Source: Ustulina deusta (Eukaryota > Ascomycota > Sordariomycetes > Xylariales > Xylariaceae). From it: 64,000 nt of DNA. The stretch lies in contig JAJNNX010000035.1 in assembly GCA_023159155.1 (NCBI GenBank), forward strand, positions 186,001-250,000, written 5' to 3'. Below are positions 1 through 11,881 of the stretch, one piece after another (the first letter of the stretch is position 1; each line of letters starts with the position of its first letter). Both the position numbers and the translations under genes were made by a program. The notes beneath the pieces are model-generated. The model did no database searches, was not told the origin of the DNA, and worked only from the letters and a program-made list of their open reading frames with translations.

Positions 1-1077
1 GATCAGGCCGTCTTAATATACCTACCTGATATGCATCGGCAGGAGGAGGTATGTTAGGTACTGTAGATAGTATACAGTAGTGTGCCAGCCTAGTGGTCGG
101 CTAAGTGAGTTAGTAAGTACAGGTGGACATGCAGAACCTACCTAGCTAGGCTAGTTACCTAGTCGAGTCAGTTACCTGGGGTAGGTAGTTATACCTGTAC
201 AGTATTACGTCAAGTACCAAAACACTAACTAGGAGTTTTGCAGGTATACTTATTTCCCACCTGAGCTTAGAGGATGTGCAGTGTACACTCTACGAGCCCC
301 AAAGACGTGTCAGATAGTATGTTATGTACAGCTTGTTACAGATTGACAGGGCGGTGTACTTAGGTACCTATTTGTGAAGGTCTGGTTTCGATGATTTCTT
401 CTCTATTTACCCTTGCATGAGAGGCATAGTGTACGCATAGTAAGCTCCCCATTGCTGCAGCAAGCGTATGCAAGCATCGATGGCTGGAAGTAAGAAAGCC
501 GTGAGAGACTTATTCTACTCCCTGCTGTCATCTGACTGGGTTTGTATTGACCTTCGCTATGCTTCGAGTACGACAACATACAAATAGGTCGCTAGATTGA
601 ATTAGATTGCGCAGCGAGAACAGTCTCGCAGCCCAGATGGTCGAGAGCTCGGGGTTGTCGAATAGGAATGCTCCCGGTGGAGAGCTGTCACCGCTACCAG
701 AACCGCTGCCACGGCACTTCCACCCTGCCCACTCTTCTCACCTGTTGAGAAATAAGCTCTGACCATCCTCTGCCCACCTGCCTGTATACCCTACATACAC
801 TATCCCGGCAGACCCCGGGAAACCTGTGATTTGATTCATCTGGAGTCGGGCTAGCCATCCACGGCATAGCGAGCTGCTCAACAGAGCCAAAGACCAATCA
901 CAAATAGCCTAGTTGAAACCAGACAGGTCACGTTCCCCTTCCTTTCTCCTGCCGTTCCTGAGTTATTGTCCTTGGCAAAGAAGAACACCAGAGGAACAAT
1001 ACGACCTACATATAATAACACCCACAGTGCCAAGAGAACGTCAAAGGGGAACAACCTATGAAATTTGGATAGATCAG

Positions 1078-1078
<1 letters not shown>

Positions 1079-1109
<31 letters not shown>

Positions 1110-1113
1110 CTTC
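1079..1113. repeat. (TTTTC)n microsatellite
   Basis: Roughly five pentanucleotide TTTTC units followed by a longer T run. It is a simple pyrimidine-rich tract with no coding role that I can see. Confidence 0.85.
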
Positions 1114-4100
1114 AATAACTATCCGTTTCTCAATCTATAGGCAACCTACGGTAGGCACAGTAGGTACAGGTGAGACAGACCTGTGGGCGCAATGCGCATG
1201 CACGAAATGCTTACCAAGGAGGTGTCAGAAGTACACTATCAACTTGCATAATCCTCCCGTTCTTTTTGTTGTCGAATCTCAAATCCGTCTTTTTCTAAAA
1301 TAGGCACCGGCAACAACCGGTTTCGGCGACGTACACGTGTACGCTGATCTCAGCCACATACTATAGGTACCGGTACTAGGTGGTTAGTTGGCCTCAAAAC
1401 TGGCAATCGGTATTGGGATTCTGGTCCACGGAGAACCTACCTACCTATAAGTAGTAGGTAGGCAGATGTGGATTTCCGAATTTGAATTCGATGTTAGTGT
1501 GCCCAATCCTATTCTTGCTGGTATCATTTGTCTGACAAGGATCGTAAGCAAGAAGACAGCGTGATGGATCTCCGTTGTCTCTCGACCATCGCTTGCTGTC
1601 ACCCCAGATCCTCATTCACACGATTAAAAGACTCCTTAAGCACACTCCTACCCGTCCTTCCTTACTACTTCGAATTCGATCTTCCTTTCTGTCCTTATCG
1701 GCCTTGTTTGTTTCATGTTCCTACTTCCAGACCCTATTCAGGTCGAAGTGCCTCAATTTTGTTATCGCTGTCTCTGTTTATGTTTTTACAGTCGTGTGAC
1801 CTGATGGATTCTAAACTAACCACTTCCAAGCATCTCTACTTATATTGGTTTGGTATAAAGTAGGGGAGCTAGCTCAATTAACACGAACCCACTAACCCGG
1901 ACAACATCCAACGAGCGCCGTCCAACGGGAGCGATATGCGGTTATTCATCAGACCAAACCGATATGCCCCTACTGCCCAGGTACATATTTAAGACATGCA
2001 TTAGTGTAGAGGAATATCAGTACCGAAGGGGTGTCGTGTTCGCTTTATCCGTGATACAAAACCAATGGCTCTCATTTCCACATAACTATGCGTACCGAGG
2101 GTAAGCCAGCCACGATGAGCTAACCAAAACCGATATTACCTTTTGAGGAAGGTGGGGATCTCAATGTATGGATTGCCTGCAGGGATCACAAGATATCAAC
2201 TTCTATATAACGACATCTAACCTCCCTTCAATTCTCAAATTGACGGCTGAGAAACGGAACGCTGGGATGGAAAGGATCTAAAATCCCTCTAACATATATA
2301 TTTCTATTGTGATAACACATGTTGCTCACTCCCTTTTCCGCAACCATACAGACCTCCGTCCTGTTCGATTCGTGAGAGTAACCACACCATAACATACACC
2401 TCTACTCTCGAAAGCGAGGGTCTACTTCTCTCTGAGAAAATTAGGATTATACGTTATTCGTTACTCGTGGTCTCTTCTCAACATCGCCATCAATCCGTGA
2501 CCGCCCTAGCTGCAGAGTGTGGCCCCAATGTTGCCAATAGTTTTAATATCACATCACATACACATAGTCTACTTCCTAGTCTGACGTGGATTCGCCTCGC
2601 GAGGCGAGGACGGCATCAAGCCACTTAACGATAGAGCTGTTCGGAGTAGGCCATTACGCCGTTCATTCAAAGTGTTGCGGTTCTGAGATGTGAGAATACA
2701 ATAATACTAAGAATTGATTTAACTAACTAACTAGCAAGGTAAAAAACTAGGAGGCTACCCAGTCGTGTAATAGTCTTTGCCATAATACAGTTTTGGTGTT
2801 GCAGCGCTCCACGTGTAAATACAAAGCCAGTCTAGTAGTTGACTCTGCGCTCCCCTCGCTCCTCTTTTGTAATTAAGGCAAACCACCTAGGCAGTATGGA
2901 GGGGCTCTCATTGACGTATCTCGGTAAATACGGCACTGCTCGCGATCTGTATTCTCATAAGGAGCGAACACAGCACTCGTTTCCCGAACGATACCTGTAT
3001 ATGTACTTATCAGCTCTTTCTGTCTGCAGTTTTAGTCCAGATTGCAGCAGGTCCAGTCTTTGAACCCAAATCTCAAGGACAACTAGATTTGTGCCGTCAC
3101 TGGAGTCATTCCCGTTGAAGAGCCCCCATTTCGTGAGCTTGACTATACTGTTGTCATGTGACTAGCAGGATAAAGAGGGTATTTTTGTATATTGTAGGAG
3201 AGATCGCCAACATCTAGTTCTACACTTCTTGCACAACAACATATAAGCATTTCGATGTTAGTAATTAACGCCTAAGGTACGAACTCGACGAACTCTCGAG
3301 AGCTCTGGGAGCAAATGGAAACGAAAGAGTTGTCAAAATGGGAAACAGAAAATTCGGGAATGCGTACTAATCCGCAGCTTGCACTACCAACAAAGAGTGG
3401 AAACCCTCGTCTTTTGTGTGATCTTGAGCTTCTTACAGCAAATCACGGTACGCATCCGCCTATATTTCTTCAGTAAACCGCTCTAGAATAGCAGTAGCCA
3501 ACTTAGCCAGTTCAGGCATGCACAGTTAGTCTTTGATGCGGTTCGATAGCCCACTATATAAGAAGATGAGTTGTTTGAAACTACAAGGTATCGCAAAGAC
3601 CTGGCCCATTCATGAGGTTTTAGGGGACAGGCAGGAGTTTGTGGGAGAAAAGATGTGTCAAACCGAGAGATAAACGACTCTGATACGCATCACTAGTATG
3701 TTCAGGTATCAGATATCCTGCTGGAAGCTTTCTTCTCCCATTGTCTGGAATCAGCTCTAGTTAGAAGACAGAATGCCAGTCAATTGCGGGAAGGGAGGTT
3801 CACGTAGGATAGGTGTTTCAGTGTAGTGATAGAACCGCTGAAGCATTATCTAACGGAGGGACGTCTATCCAATGGATGAAATGAGTTACAGGATACATAC
3901 CAAACTATACAGTATCTTGATTACCGGCATTATCGGGATAATCAGGAGGCTTCTCTTCGTATTTTTCCGGTGTACATCGAGCATACGCTTCTTCGCCGTA
4001 CGCTCGAAGTTCACCACAATAGATGTATCAGTCTCCGCTTCCTCAAGTCTGATCAAACAGTTTTCCCAATCTTTAATTTATGTGTTAAGGTAAAGGCCGG

Positions 4101-5149
4101 TTTGTTGAAGAAATAAATAAAAAGGAAGAGGAGGCGGAGGAGGAGGAGAAGTACCTTGAACGTCATTTTCAAAACACCTGCTAAAATGGGTCATTGAGTA
4201 CACGATATTTTTGTACACTCCAAATTTTGATCTTACACGTCGGTACCAAGTCGCTGTAGTCACCAGAACTTAGGAGCAGCACCTCTATAGATGCTATATT
4301 CGCCATTGGCAGCTATTTCGAACGTTGTAGTGTGATCATAAGCTAAACTTATACTACCAGAGCCACAAAAATTTCCGCGACTAACGAAGAAACTTGAAAC
4401 CCTACGAGTGGAGATGAGAGAAAAAAGATGCAATTTTCTTCGGATCAAACACGGACTTGAAGGGGATATATTGTTATTGGCGAACAGCGGGCTAGATGAG
4501 TGATTAGGCTGATGCGATGATGATAATACACTTGTAGAATAAATAGCAAGGCCAAGTCAACGAAAGGGCTAGAAGCCTTTACGCAACAAAGCCAATTACA
4601 CACATACCTATAGTTGACTTGTCCTAACAGCCTAAATGCACGTTAGAAGGTAGGTAGCGGAGAGACGTTGTCGAGGAACCACATGCATGTGACTCATGTT
4701 TGCTCTCCGTAGGTATGTATGTAAACACGGAGTTGCCGAAAAGCTTCGAAACTGGTATTCATAGTAAATGTATGCCATGAGCCTATATGCAGGACGTTTG
4801 GCGCGAAATACAAAAGTACTCTGTAATTATTATACTGGCCTTCCAGGGCATGAATATAATTTCCATTCTTAAGAGGAGAGGGAGAGGGAGATGGGATCCT
4901 CAAGCTACCCATCTCCTGCTATCCTCAGTGCCCAAGATGACCACTCAACACGAAGGTAACCATGGAGAGAGCACAAACTACATTTTCTCAATTTTGATCA
5001 GATGACTCCAAGAGGGCGCCAACTCTGGAGCAGCAAACAGTGGGCAGGAGCAGTATCGTTTTACTTTAAATTTTCTTTTCTTTTCTCACCTGGCTGGCCC
5101 AATGACAATATATTTCAGAGAGTGAGCAAAAACGTATTTAGACACAACG

Positions 5150-5156
5150 AAAAAAA
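5150..5156 (-). terminator. Pol III terminator of tRNA-His
   Basis: On the minus strand a run of seven T lies about 28 nt beyond the 3' end of the tRNA-His gene. T runs of four or more terminate RNA polymerase III. Confidence 0.7.
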
Positions 5157-5184
5157 TGTGTCGCTTTCAGCTGAAATATACATT

Positions 5185-5274
5185 TGGCGGTGCCAGGAAT
5201 CGAACCTGGGTCTATTCGGAGCTAAACAACAAGAGGTCCACAACGAATTGTACTCACCACTATACTACACCACC
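5185..5274 (-). tRNA. tRNA-His (GTG) with an 18-nt intron
   Basis: The minus strand folds as a full cloverleaf. The seven-pair acceptor stem (GGTGGTG with CACCGCC, one G-U pair) is followed by a D arm GTAT/GTAC, an anticodon stem ATTCG/CGAAT, and a T arm CCAGG-TTCGATT-CCTGG with discriminator A. The anticodon loop reads TTGTGG, giving anticodon GTG for histidine. An 18-nt insertion (about 5220-5237) lies directly after position 37, the canonical place for nuclear tRNA introns removed by the tRNA splicing endonuclease. The internal B box (GGTTCGATTCC) is intact. No G-1 is needed in the gene because eukaryotes add it after transcription. The only real doubt is the exact intron edge, which could shift by a base. 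Confidence 0.93.
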
Positions 5275-6443
5275 ATGATCAGCTGAGGGTTCCGGTCGCC
5301 CTCTTCCACCTAATTATCACGCAAAACACAAAACTATGAAAGAAACATTTGTGCCACATTCCAAATAAACCATGAGACACAGGATGGCCCCGAGCTAGTA
5401 GACTGCAAATATTATCTCTGAGCTTGTATTACTGATGAAGCGTCGTGGATGTCATGGTTCATTGGTCAGTAGTAGTATTTGGGGTTGCCTCTCCAGCTGA
5501 GGACAAGCCGCCTGAGCGGCATAGCGTTCACGGCTGTAAATTTAGCTATACTAAGTAATTCTCTGAGACATTTCCTTTCTCATGTTAGGAGTGCCAAGGT
5601 TTCTATTTCATATAAATTTTGAAGGACAAATCTACATCAACATCTGTTGCATCGCGCAGAGATTCTTTCAATCATTACCACAAAACTCTAGTGTCAGGTC
5701 GTGAAGCTTCCGGCAAAGTGGTTATCACAGGTCTAAATCTGCAGTAGACACTTTCCGGTGGCTTGATCCTATATCGCATGCATAGGCTAACACGTTCATA
5801 GTGAACAATAACCATCGTCTGCGCCAACAACACCGACTCATCTACCATGGCCCTTGACACCCGTTAGCACAGACACGTTGTAGGGAATCGTTGAGACTAC
5901 ACACGAGAAGGATCCCCCGCACAGTAATGACATCCGGGTCGGTAAGTTTGGTGCAACTTCAGGCATCGCTACGAGTGTGACAAGGGCTAGCTATGAAGGG
6001 CTTGGAACTGAGTTCATTCAGCTAATAATTATCTAGGGGTCTCAAGGTCCGTGGTCTTCTTCCTGTCTCTGCCAGTCCATGGCTAGGCTGTAGCGTGGCT
6101 TATCTGGACTGTAGGGTCTCCTTGCAGATGGCTTAGGCTCATGTCTCCAATAAGGATGCCTCCAGTAAGTATCTATCCGCATCCATACGGGCGCATAGCC
6201 CCCCATAAGCTGTCTCGCTTGGAGCATAGCCCATCAGGCGCACGCCTCTGCATTCTTCTTCATGTCCTTCTCCTGTTGCAGCCTCTTGACACCATTTTCC
6301 CTAATTTCGACAATTTTTCATCTGAGTCGCCGTGATGCCGATCACAGACCGTCCTACTTGACTAGACTTCAAGCGCATTTGTGTCAAATCACCACGAAAC
6401 ATCCGAATCGCGCCGTCGCTGGAAACACCGCTAGGCGTAGATA
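5275..6443. other. Intergenic region upstream of the NLR-like gene
   Basis: This holds the 5' flank of the tRNA and the presumed promoter of the ankyrin gene. Open frames on both strands are at most about 68 codons and overlap each other, so none is supported. No clear TATA box is visible close to the ATG at 6444. Confidence 0.6.
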
Positions 6444-9400
6444 ATGGCTGATCCCGTCGGTGTTCTAGGGACCGCTGTCGGTGTCGGTAAGCAAATCTCA
6501 GAGCCATGTTCTTACCATTTTGGCAACGTTTGAGAGTGCTGCAAGAGTTCTTTTCGGGTCAGACTCAGGTCCTAGGAACAACCTGAATTTCCGAGATTCT
6601 CACGGATCATGTGTAAAATGGTTACAGCTGACTCTGGTGAATGTTGTAGTGTCGCTCGGTCTGCAGGTATACGGGACCTTGAAGCAATACCTTGACGATT
6701 TCAATTCTCGCGATGAGCGGGTCGCGAAGACTCTGGCTTACCTCGCACAGCTGAAGGGGGCTCTCAACGTAGTAGAGGCCGCCACTCAGTCACTTCAAGC
6801 TCAGCACCAAGCTCCTTCTGACATGGTTCTGTCTTGTCTTCGCTCCTGCTTAGCAGAGATGAACGCTCTTCAGGGAAAGCTGCAAGAAGTTGGACCATCA
6901 CAACAAATCAATGTGAAGGAGAAAATAAAAGAGATCAAGAAAAAGCTCAAGTATCCCTTCCAAATTTCCAACATAGACGAAATCGAGAAGAGCCTCGAGC
7001 GCATCATCGGTCAGCTCTCATTAGCCATACATGGTCTCGAGCTGTAAGTTACTTGACGACTTTCCACCCTGGTACTTACCTTTCTTACAATTACCTGGGC
7101 AAAGCGAAATATCTCTCCCGTACCCCATCAGAGTGCTAACAATTGAGGTCATTCAGGCATTCGCACCTTAGGGTCAGTACCAATGTCGACGCTCTTGGCG
7201 ATGCTATCAAATCCCAAACGGATGTTCTTGCGAGGATCAAGTCAGACGCAGACACAAATCAACAAATCAATACTTCCAATGCCACCCAGTTGACAGGCAT
7301 CATCAACATGAGCATTCAACCCCTGAGGCCTATGATTCAGTCACTCGAATCTGTGACAAGAGACCGCTTTGACAACTTCGAGAATCAAGTGCACAGCAAT
7401 CATTCCGTCACCACCGCCCGCCTGGATGTACTTGAATCTCGTACCGAAGCCAATGCCCAAACGATGACAGAAATGCTCAATATCTTACGACATATCAACA
7501 ATCAGCCACTATCCATGGATCAGGAGCATATTGAAAGGCGCCTCGTTGGAACCCTTGTATTGAAACCAAGTCTCCTCGGAGACATGTATAGATCATATGA
7601 CTTTCAACAGAGAGGCATAAAGTCAACTTCCGATCTCGATACGAGTATCTCTAAGCGCTCCAGCAGGAACTCGACACAAAGAGCGCCAGCGACATCCAGG
7701 TTTTGTGGGTGTAGTTCATGGCGCAGCACGGACGACCGAGTTATGCATTGGCGCACATTCTACTTCTTCTCCAAGGAGGAGATTGTATCGACGCACTGCC
7801 CAGGTTGCTCACGCTATGCGGGTGATGCTTCCCAGCGTCGACGAACATTCGGGGTCACATACGCTGGGCTACAGCGACTCCTCTCTGCTGCTGTTTCTGT
7901 GAGTCTATGTCTTGACTATGGTGCTGGCGGGGCCAGCATCAGCCCAATATTTCGGTATCATAGTGTGGTGGACGAGACCCAATCACCACCATTCCGTATG
8001 CTGGGAGTGTTGTGCTGGGCTTGGAGTTTTTTCGACGTCGATACGCAGGAACTTAGAGCCATTACCATGGATTATATATCATACGTCAATATAGCTTACA
8101 GCAAACGAGTAGCCTCGCCACGGGACGTCACTGTCGATGGCCTAACTTTGATGGACAATCTATTCAATGAGGTAAGGAGATCGTTGTCAAACCAATGGAA
8201 GTATGAGCATTTCTAAAAGACTAATTTGCTGAAGTTCAGATATGAGCATAAGCGGGATAATAATTTACGCTGGGCGGTATCCGCACTATTCGACTCTGGT
8301 GTGATAGCAACGAAGCGAGAGTTGGTGTTCAGCACGCTCGGGTCCGTGTCTAGAGGGTACACGCGGCTTGACTCGGCTAAAATTTGGGATGGTCAAATTG
8401 TGTCCCTGGTATTGCAGAAGACTCCCGATTTCCAGTTTCAGTCTCGTCTCGGAGCTCTCGACTTCCTAAACTACGGAGATATTGTATGCCAGTTTAGCGA
8501 AATATCCGCAGCAGTCGAGGCCGAACTTGACCCAATAGGCACAGCATTGATGCACAAAGACCTAAATATTTTATCCCAGATTCTGGCAACTAAGCCAGAG
8601 CACGGCTTCCGGTGCAGCGAACATACACTATCGGAGCAATTGATGCAACTTGCCGTTCGGTGGCCGGCAGGTTTAAGCCACATCTTAGAAGCAGAGCCAT
8701 GTTTCTTCGACTCTACTGAAAGAAGAATGCTTTTGAGGATTTTCACTATTACTAAAACAGCCACAAAATGCAGAGAAGAGCACAGTATGTACCATGATTG
8801 CTGTTGCTGCGAGTCTACAAAGATCCTGCTAGAACATGGCTGCCCCCTTCCCGAGGTAGACCTCTGCATAATTTTCTCCAGCGGCGTCTCTACGATAAAT
8901 ATTAACATAATATTGCGACACTTGCAGGCATGGCGCAAAAGACTACGAGAAACTCTGCAAATATACCTACCCGTCGACCCTCAAGAAAAGCCAACGGCGC
9001 ATGAACCAAGCGTCCTCGACCACGATGCCTCTTGTGCTGTAAAGAAACTTCGAGCAATCGGCCAGGACCCCTATGAAATGTTCGGCCTGCAACGAGGCGA
9101 TTATCGGCTCCGCTCTTCACTTCCTGGATCCCGCTCGATATTCCACATAATCCGTTATCCTAAACATGCTCAGATAGCTTTTGACCTGGGTTTCCGAGAC
9201 GTAGATGTGCCGTCTGGAGGAGTCACGCCGTTATCCAAAGCAGTCAGGTGTCTTCACATCGATTACTGGAAATGGCTTCTTGATCATGGCGCAGATTATA
9301 CTCGGGCATTGGCGTGGACAATTCAGGGGGGGAGTCAACGGCTAGACGCCGTCGACTGTCCCAAATATTCGATTTTACATTGGATCTTTCGGACCCTCCC

Positions 9401-10262
9401 GCAATATAAAGGGAGTCGGGACCTGAGTATGGATAGCATTCTCTCAAGCGCGACTCAAAGTCCGTGGGTTTCGCATTTCACGCAGTCTAGCCGCTATGAT
9501 AGATGCTCGGTGAGTGATTTCCTGTCTCATTTTGTTCTTGTTCCGCTTAAGTCGAGGATCAAAACGCCTTTGAGAGTCCCGAACTACTTTCATATGACTC
9601 AAGATAGCGACGACTGACCCCGAATCTTGTAGTGTGCGTGCTTGTCAAGCCCACAAGGGTGTTCTCCACTTGTAATCTTCTTAAATCAGTCGCTTCACCA
9701 GACATACTCGAAGAAAGACTTCGCAAATTGTATAAACAATAGTATTGATACCCTTGTCGGGGCTACTGAGCAATTCGCGATGCCGGTAGAATCCGTCATC
9801 CGATGCATCACCTTTCATCGCTTGGGTATCCGCCATACTTGCTGTGCCTCAATTCCGTCCGAACGTAGGAGGGTGTTACCGAATGACTATGGAAGCGACT
9901 TTGATGAGTTGAGGGAAGAAGATGAAGATCGTGTTCACCAGCTGGATGAACTTGTTACAGACTTCATGAATCAATACAACGATAGCGGGTTGTCCCCCAG
10001 AGACTTCATCAACGGGCCATGGATAGAACAGATGGACCGCCTTGAAGCAGAAGAGGAGAGCAAAGGGTGGACAACAAAGGAAAAGGAAATGCTCTTGTCT
10101 ATTGGCGTGCTGCCAAAACAGGAAACTGAATCTACAGAATCGCAAAGTAATGATGAGGATGAGGATGGAGAGGAATATGAAAATCCGCGCACTCGACCGG
10201 AATACTGGAAAAGACAATTCGAAATAATCGTCAATGGCGGCCGTTCAGTCGAGGAGGGGTAG
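6444..10262 (+). CDS. NLR-like N-terminus / coiled-coil / ankyrin protein
   Basis: Exons 6444-6486, 6650-7043, 7178-8171, 8235-9509 and 9633-10262 give 1111 aa in one frame. The first residues (MADPVGVLG..., then SLGLQVYGTLKQYLDD) match the N-terminal domain common at the head of fungal NLR and ankyrin proteins. Next comes a helical, coiled-coil-prone segment to about residue 310, a central region with a GAGG-SISP motif usual in this family, then degenerate ankyrin repeats (LLEHGCPLPEVD, LLDHGADYTRA) and a cysteine-rich CSCACLSSPQGCSPL block created exactly by the last splice. The C-terminus is acidic. I see no P-loop, so there is no NACHT or NB-ARC module. The fourth exon uses an AAG acceptor, the least certain junction. 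By analogy it may act in non-self recognition or as a scaffold; this is inference. The gene appears intact. Confidence 0.82.
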
Positions 10263-11881
10263 TAGGCATTCAAATTGAGTTCGGTAGTCGCAATCAATAA
10301 GCCATTCCCTTAGGTACTCGTGCAGTGGCTGCTACACAAACATACGTATATGCAATGCTGCAATAACGGCGCCTACGCCCTGAAATTGAGGGATAGCAAA
10401 TTCATCGATGTTGGTTTTCTTTAGGCTCAGCGCCTCTTAATACCGGCAATGCTATGCGAAATTATGACGATGTCTCAAGTGACCCTAACTTTGTACGCTA
10501 CAACGCGCAATATCAGCAAGACATCTTGAATGCTCTCACACTTCCCCTTCTATTGTCATTCCCATTCGATGAACAAGTTTCAAGGTGGAGTGCTCCAAGT
10601 AGGTGCGTTAAGTAAGTAGGCGTCTCTTAGGTAGTGCCAGGTAATGTTGACCACAACCTATACTACTCACTCCATCAATCTTCTCATCCGTAGTTTATCC
10701 TTTTTTCCTTTCCTCCTCACATTGTACATAGTAACTGCTATATCCGACCACCATTACCTAGCTAGCTTCGTTCTCCTTCCCCTTCCAACGCTTCATGTGG
10801 CAGAACTCAATGCCCTTCGTCAGACACAAGAGAATCGCCATCCCAGTCGAAGAGAAAGGATAAAATCTCCCACCAAGATCTCGGATCTCTTCTACAGTTA
10901 GCATGGAACAAGTCTAATCACACTAATAATAGTGATGTCAGATAGTAATTCAACTCAACTCAACTTAACCTAATTAAAATAAAATAAAAGACTCAACACC
11001 CTCTCAACTCCGGTCCCCGGCCGAGGAAATCATCAACGTATCAGCATACCAATACCAATATCAGCTGTACCAACAGGAAAAAGCACATATCCAACACCAA
11101 CCGCGTAAGCAGATCTCGTCTCTTTTTTTACGTGCTTTGAAAGAAACGGTCTGTACCCAGACCAGCACTAGTTCCGAGCACAGCGTTAACATAAGTATAA
11201 CCATGCCCCAGAACTTCCTATCGAAGCCCGGGTAGACAGACCATCTCGATTTTGAAACGCCAGAGAAAGAAAAAAAGCGTGCGCATTTTCCTATGAGATA
11301 TAGACGCCACGACCAGATGGCCATGGCGTTACATCATCATATACTGTCGTCGTGTATAATGCTTCCTGTGTAGTTGGTATTACACACTGGAAGGAAAGGA
11401 AATACCCCGAATCTATACTATACTATATGACCAGGGGAGAAGAAAAAAAAAGAACCTACTACCAAGCCCCAGGGTTTCCAACTTTTTTACGTCGCCAGTA
11501 GCTCTAAGAAAAGAATCTCGAGCCGTAATTATGTGCGATATGGGACCAACCAAGAGCTGAGTATACTGTACTCTATTAACCATGACACGAATCCTCTAAA
11601 TATTTATGCATGATAAAACTTGAACTTTAATCTGATTGAGTCTTCACAGCCGCTCCTGTACAAGTGTCTATACCTAACACGGGATGGGTATCATCTTGGG
11701 ACCCGAAGACCTGACCACTCAGAGCCTCCCCAGTCCCCGTATTTTGGCCGACCGGGCCAAATCATGCTGTGCCTACTCTTCATATGTGAAATGTCCCCGC
11801 CAGATAGGGCGTTATTTACAACCAGGGCTCTGGATACAACATGTATTCCTACACAGTTGAGCTCAATGGCATCTCTCCTGT
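10263..11881. other. Intergenic, tail-to-tail region
   Basis: This lies between the 3' end of the ankyrin gene and the 3' end of the NAD+ carrier gene. It holds a CT-rich stretch near 10660-10800, an AAAATAAAATAAAAG tract near 10975-10990, and only short overlapping open frames without recognisable features. Both 3' UTRs and polyadenylation signals must fall here. Confidence 0.6.

Larger units (their letters stand above)
1..5184. other. Gene-poor left flank, no supported gene
   Basis: No open frame here is longer than about 110 codons, and none shows a recognisable domain or a splice pattern that joins neighbouring frames. The stretch is rich in short TACCTA/AGGTA words, especially in the first 300 bases, and holds a TTTTC microsatellite (about 1079-1113), a GGA-rich tract (about 4123-4150), and two perfect palindromes at 1330-1343 and 2592-2607. 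I see no terminal repeats or transposase remnant. It could be ordinary intergenic DNA, decayed mobile DNA or non-coding transcription units; sequence alone does not decide. Confidence 0.6.

Noticed and set aside
913..1140. 75-codon open frame ending in a Phe-rich tail
   Set aside because: Its second half is the translated TTTTC microsatellite; no domain, no conserved start context.
1528..1863. 111-codon open frame in the left flank
   Set aside because: Unrecognisable composition, overlaps another frame of similar length, and no splice partners.
8471..8938. 155-codon minus-strand frame inside the ankyrin gene
   Set aside because: Antisense shadow of exon 4 of the intact ankyrin gene.
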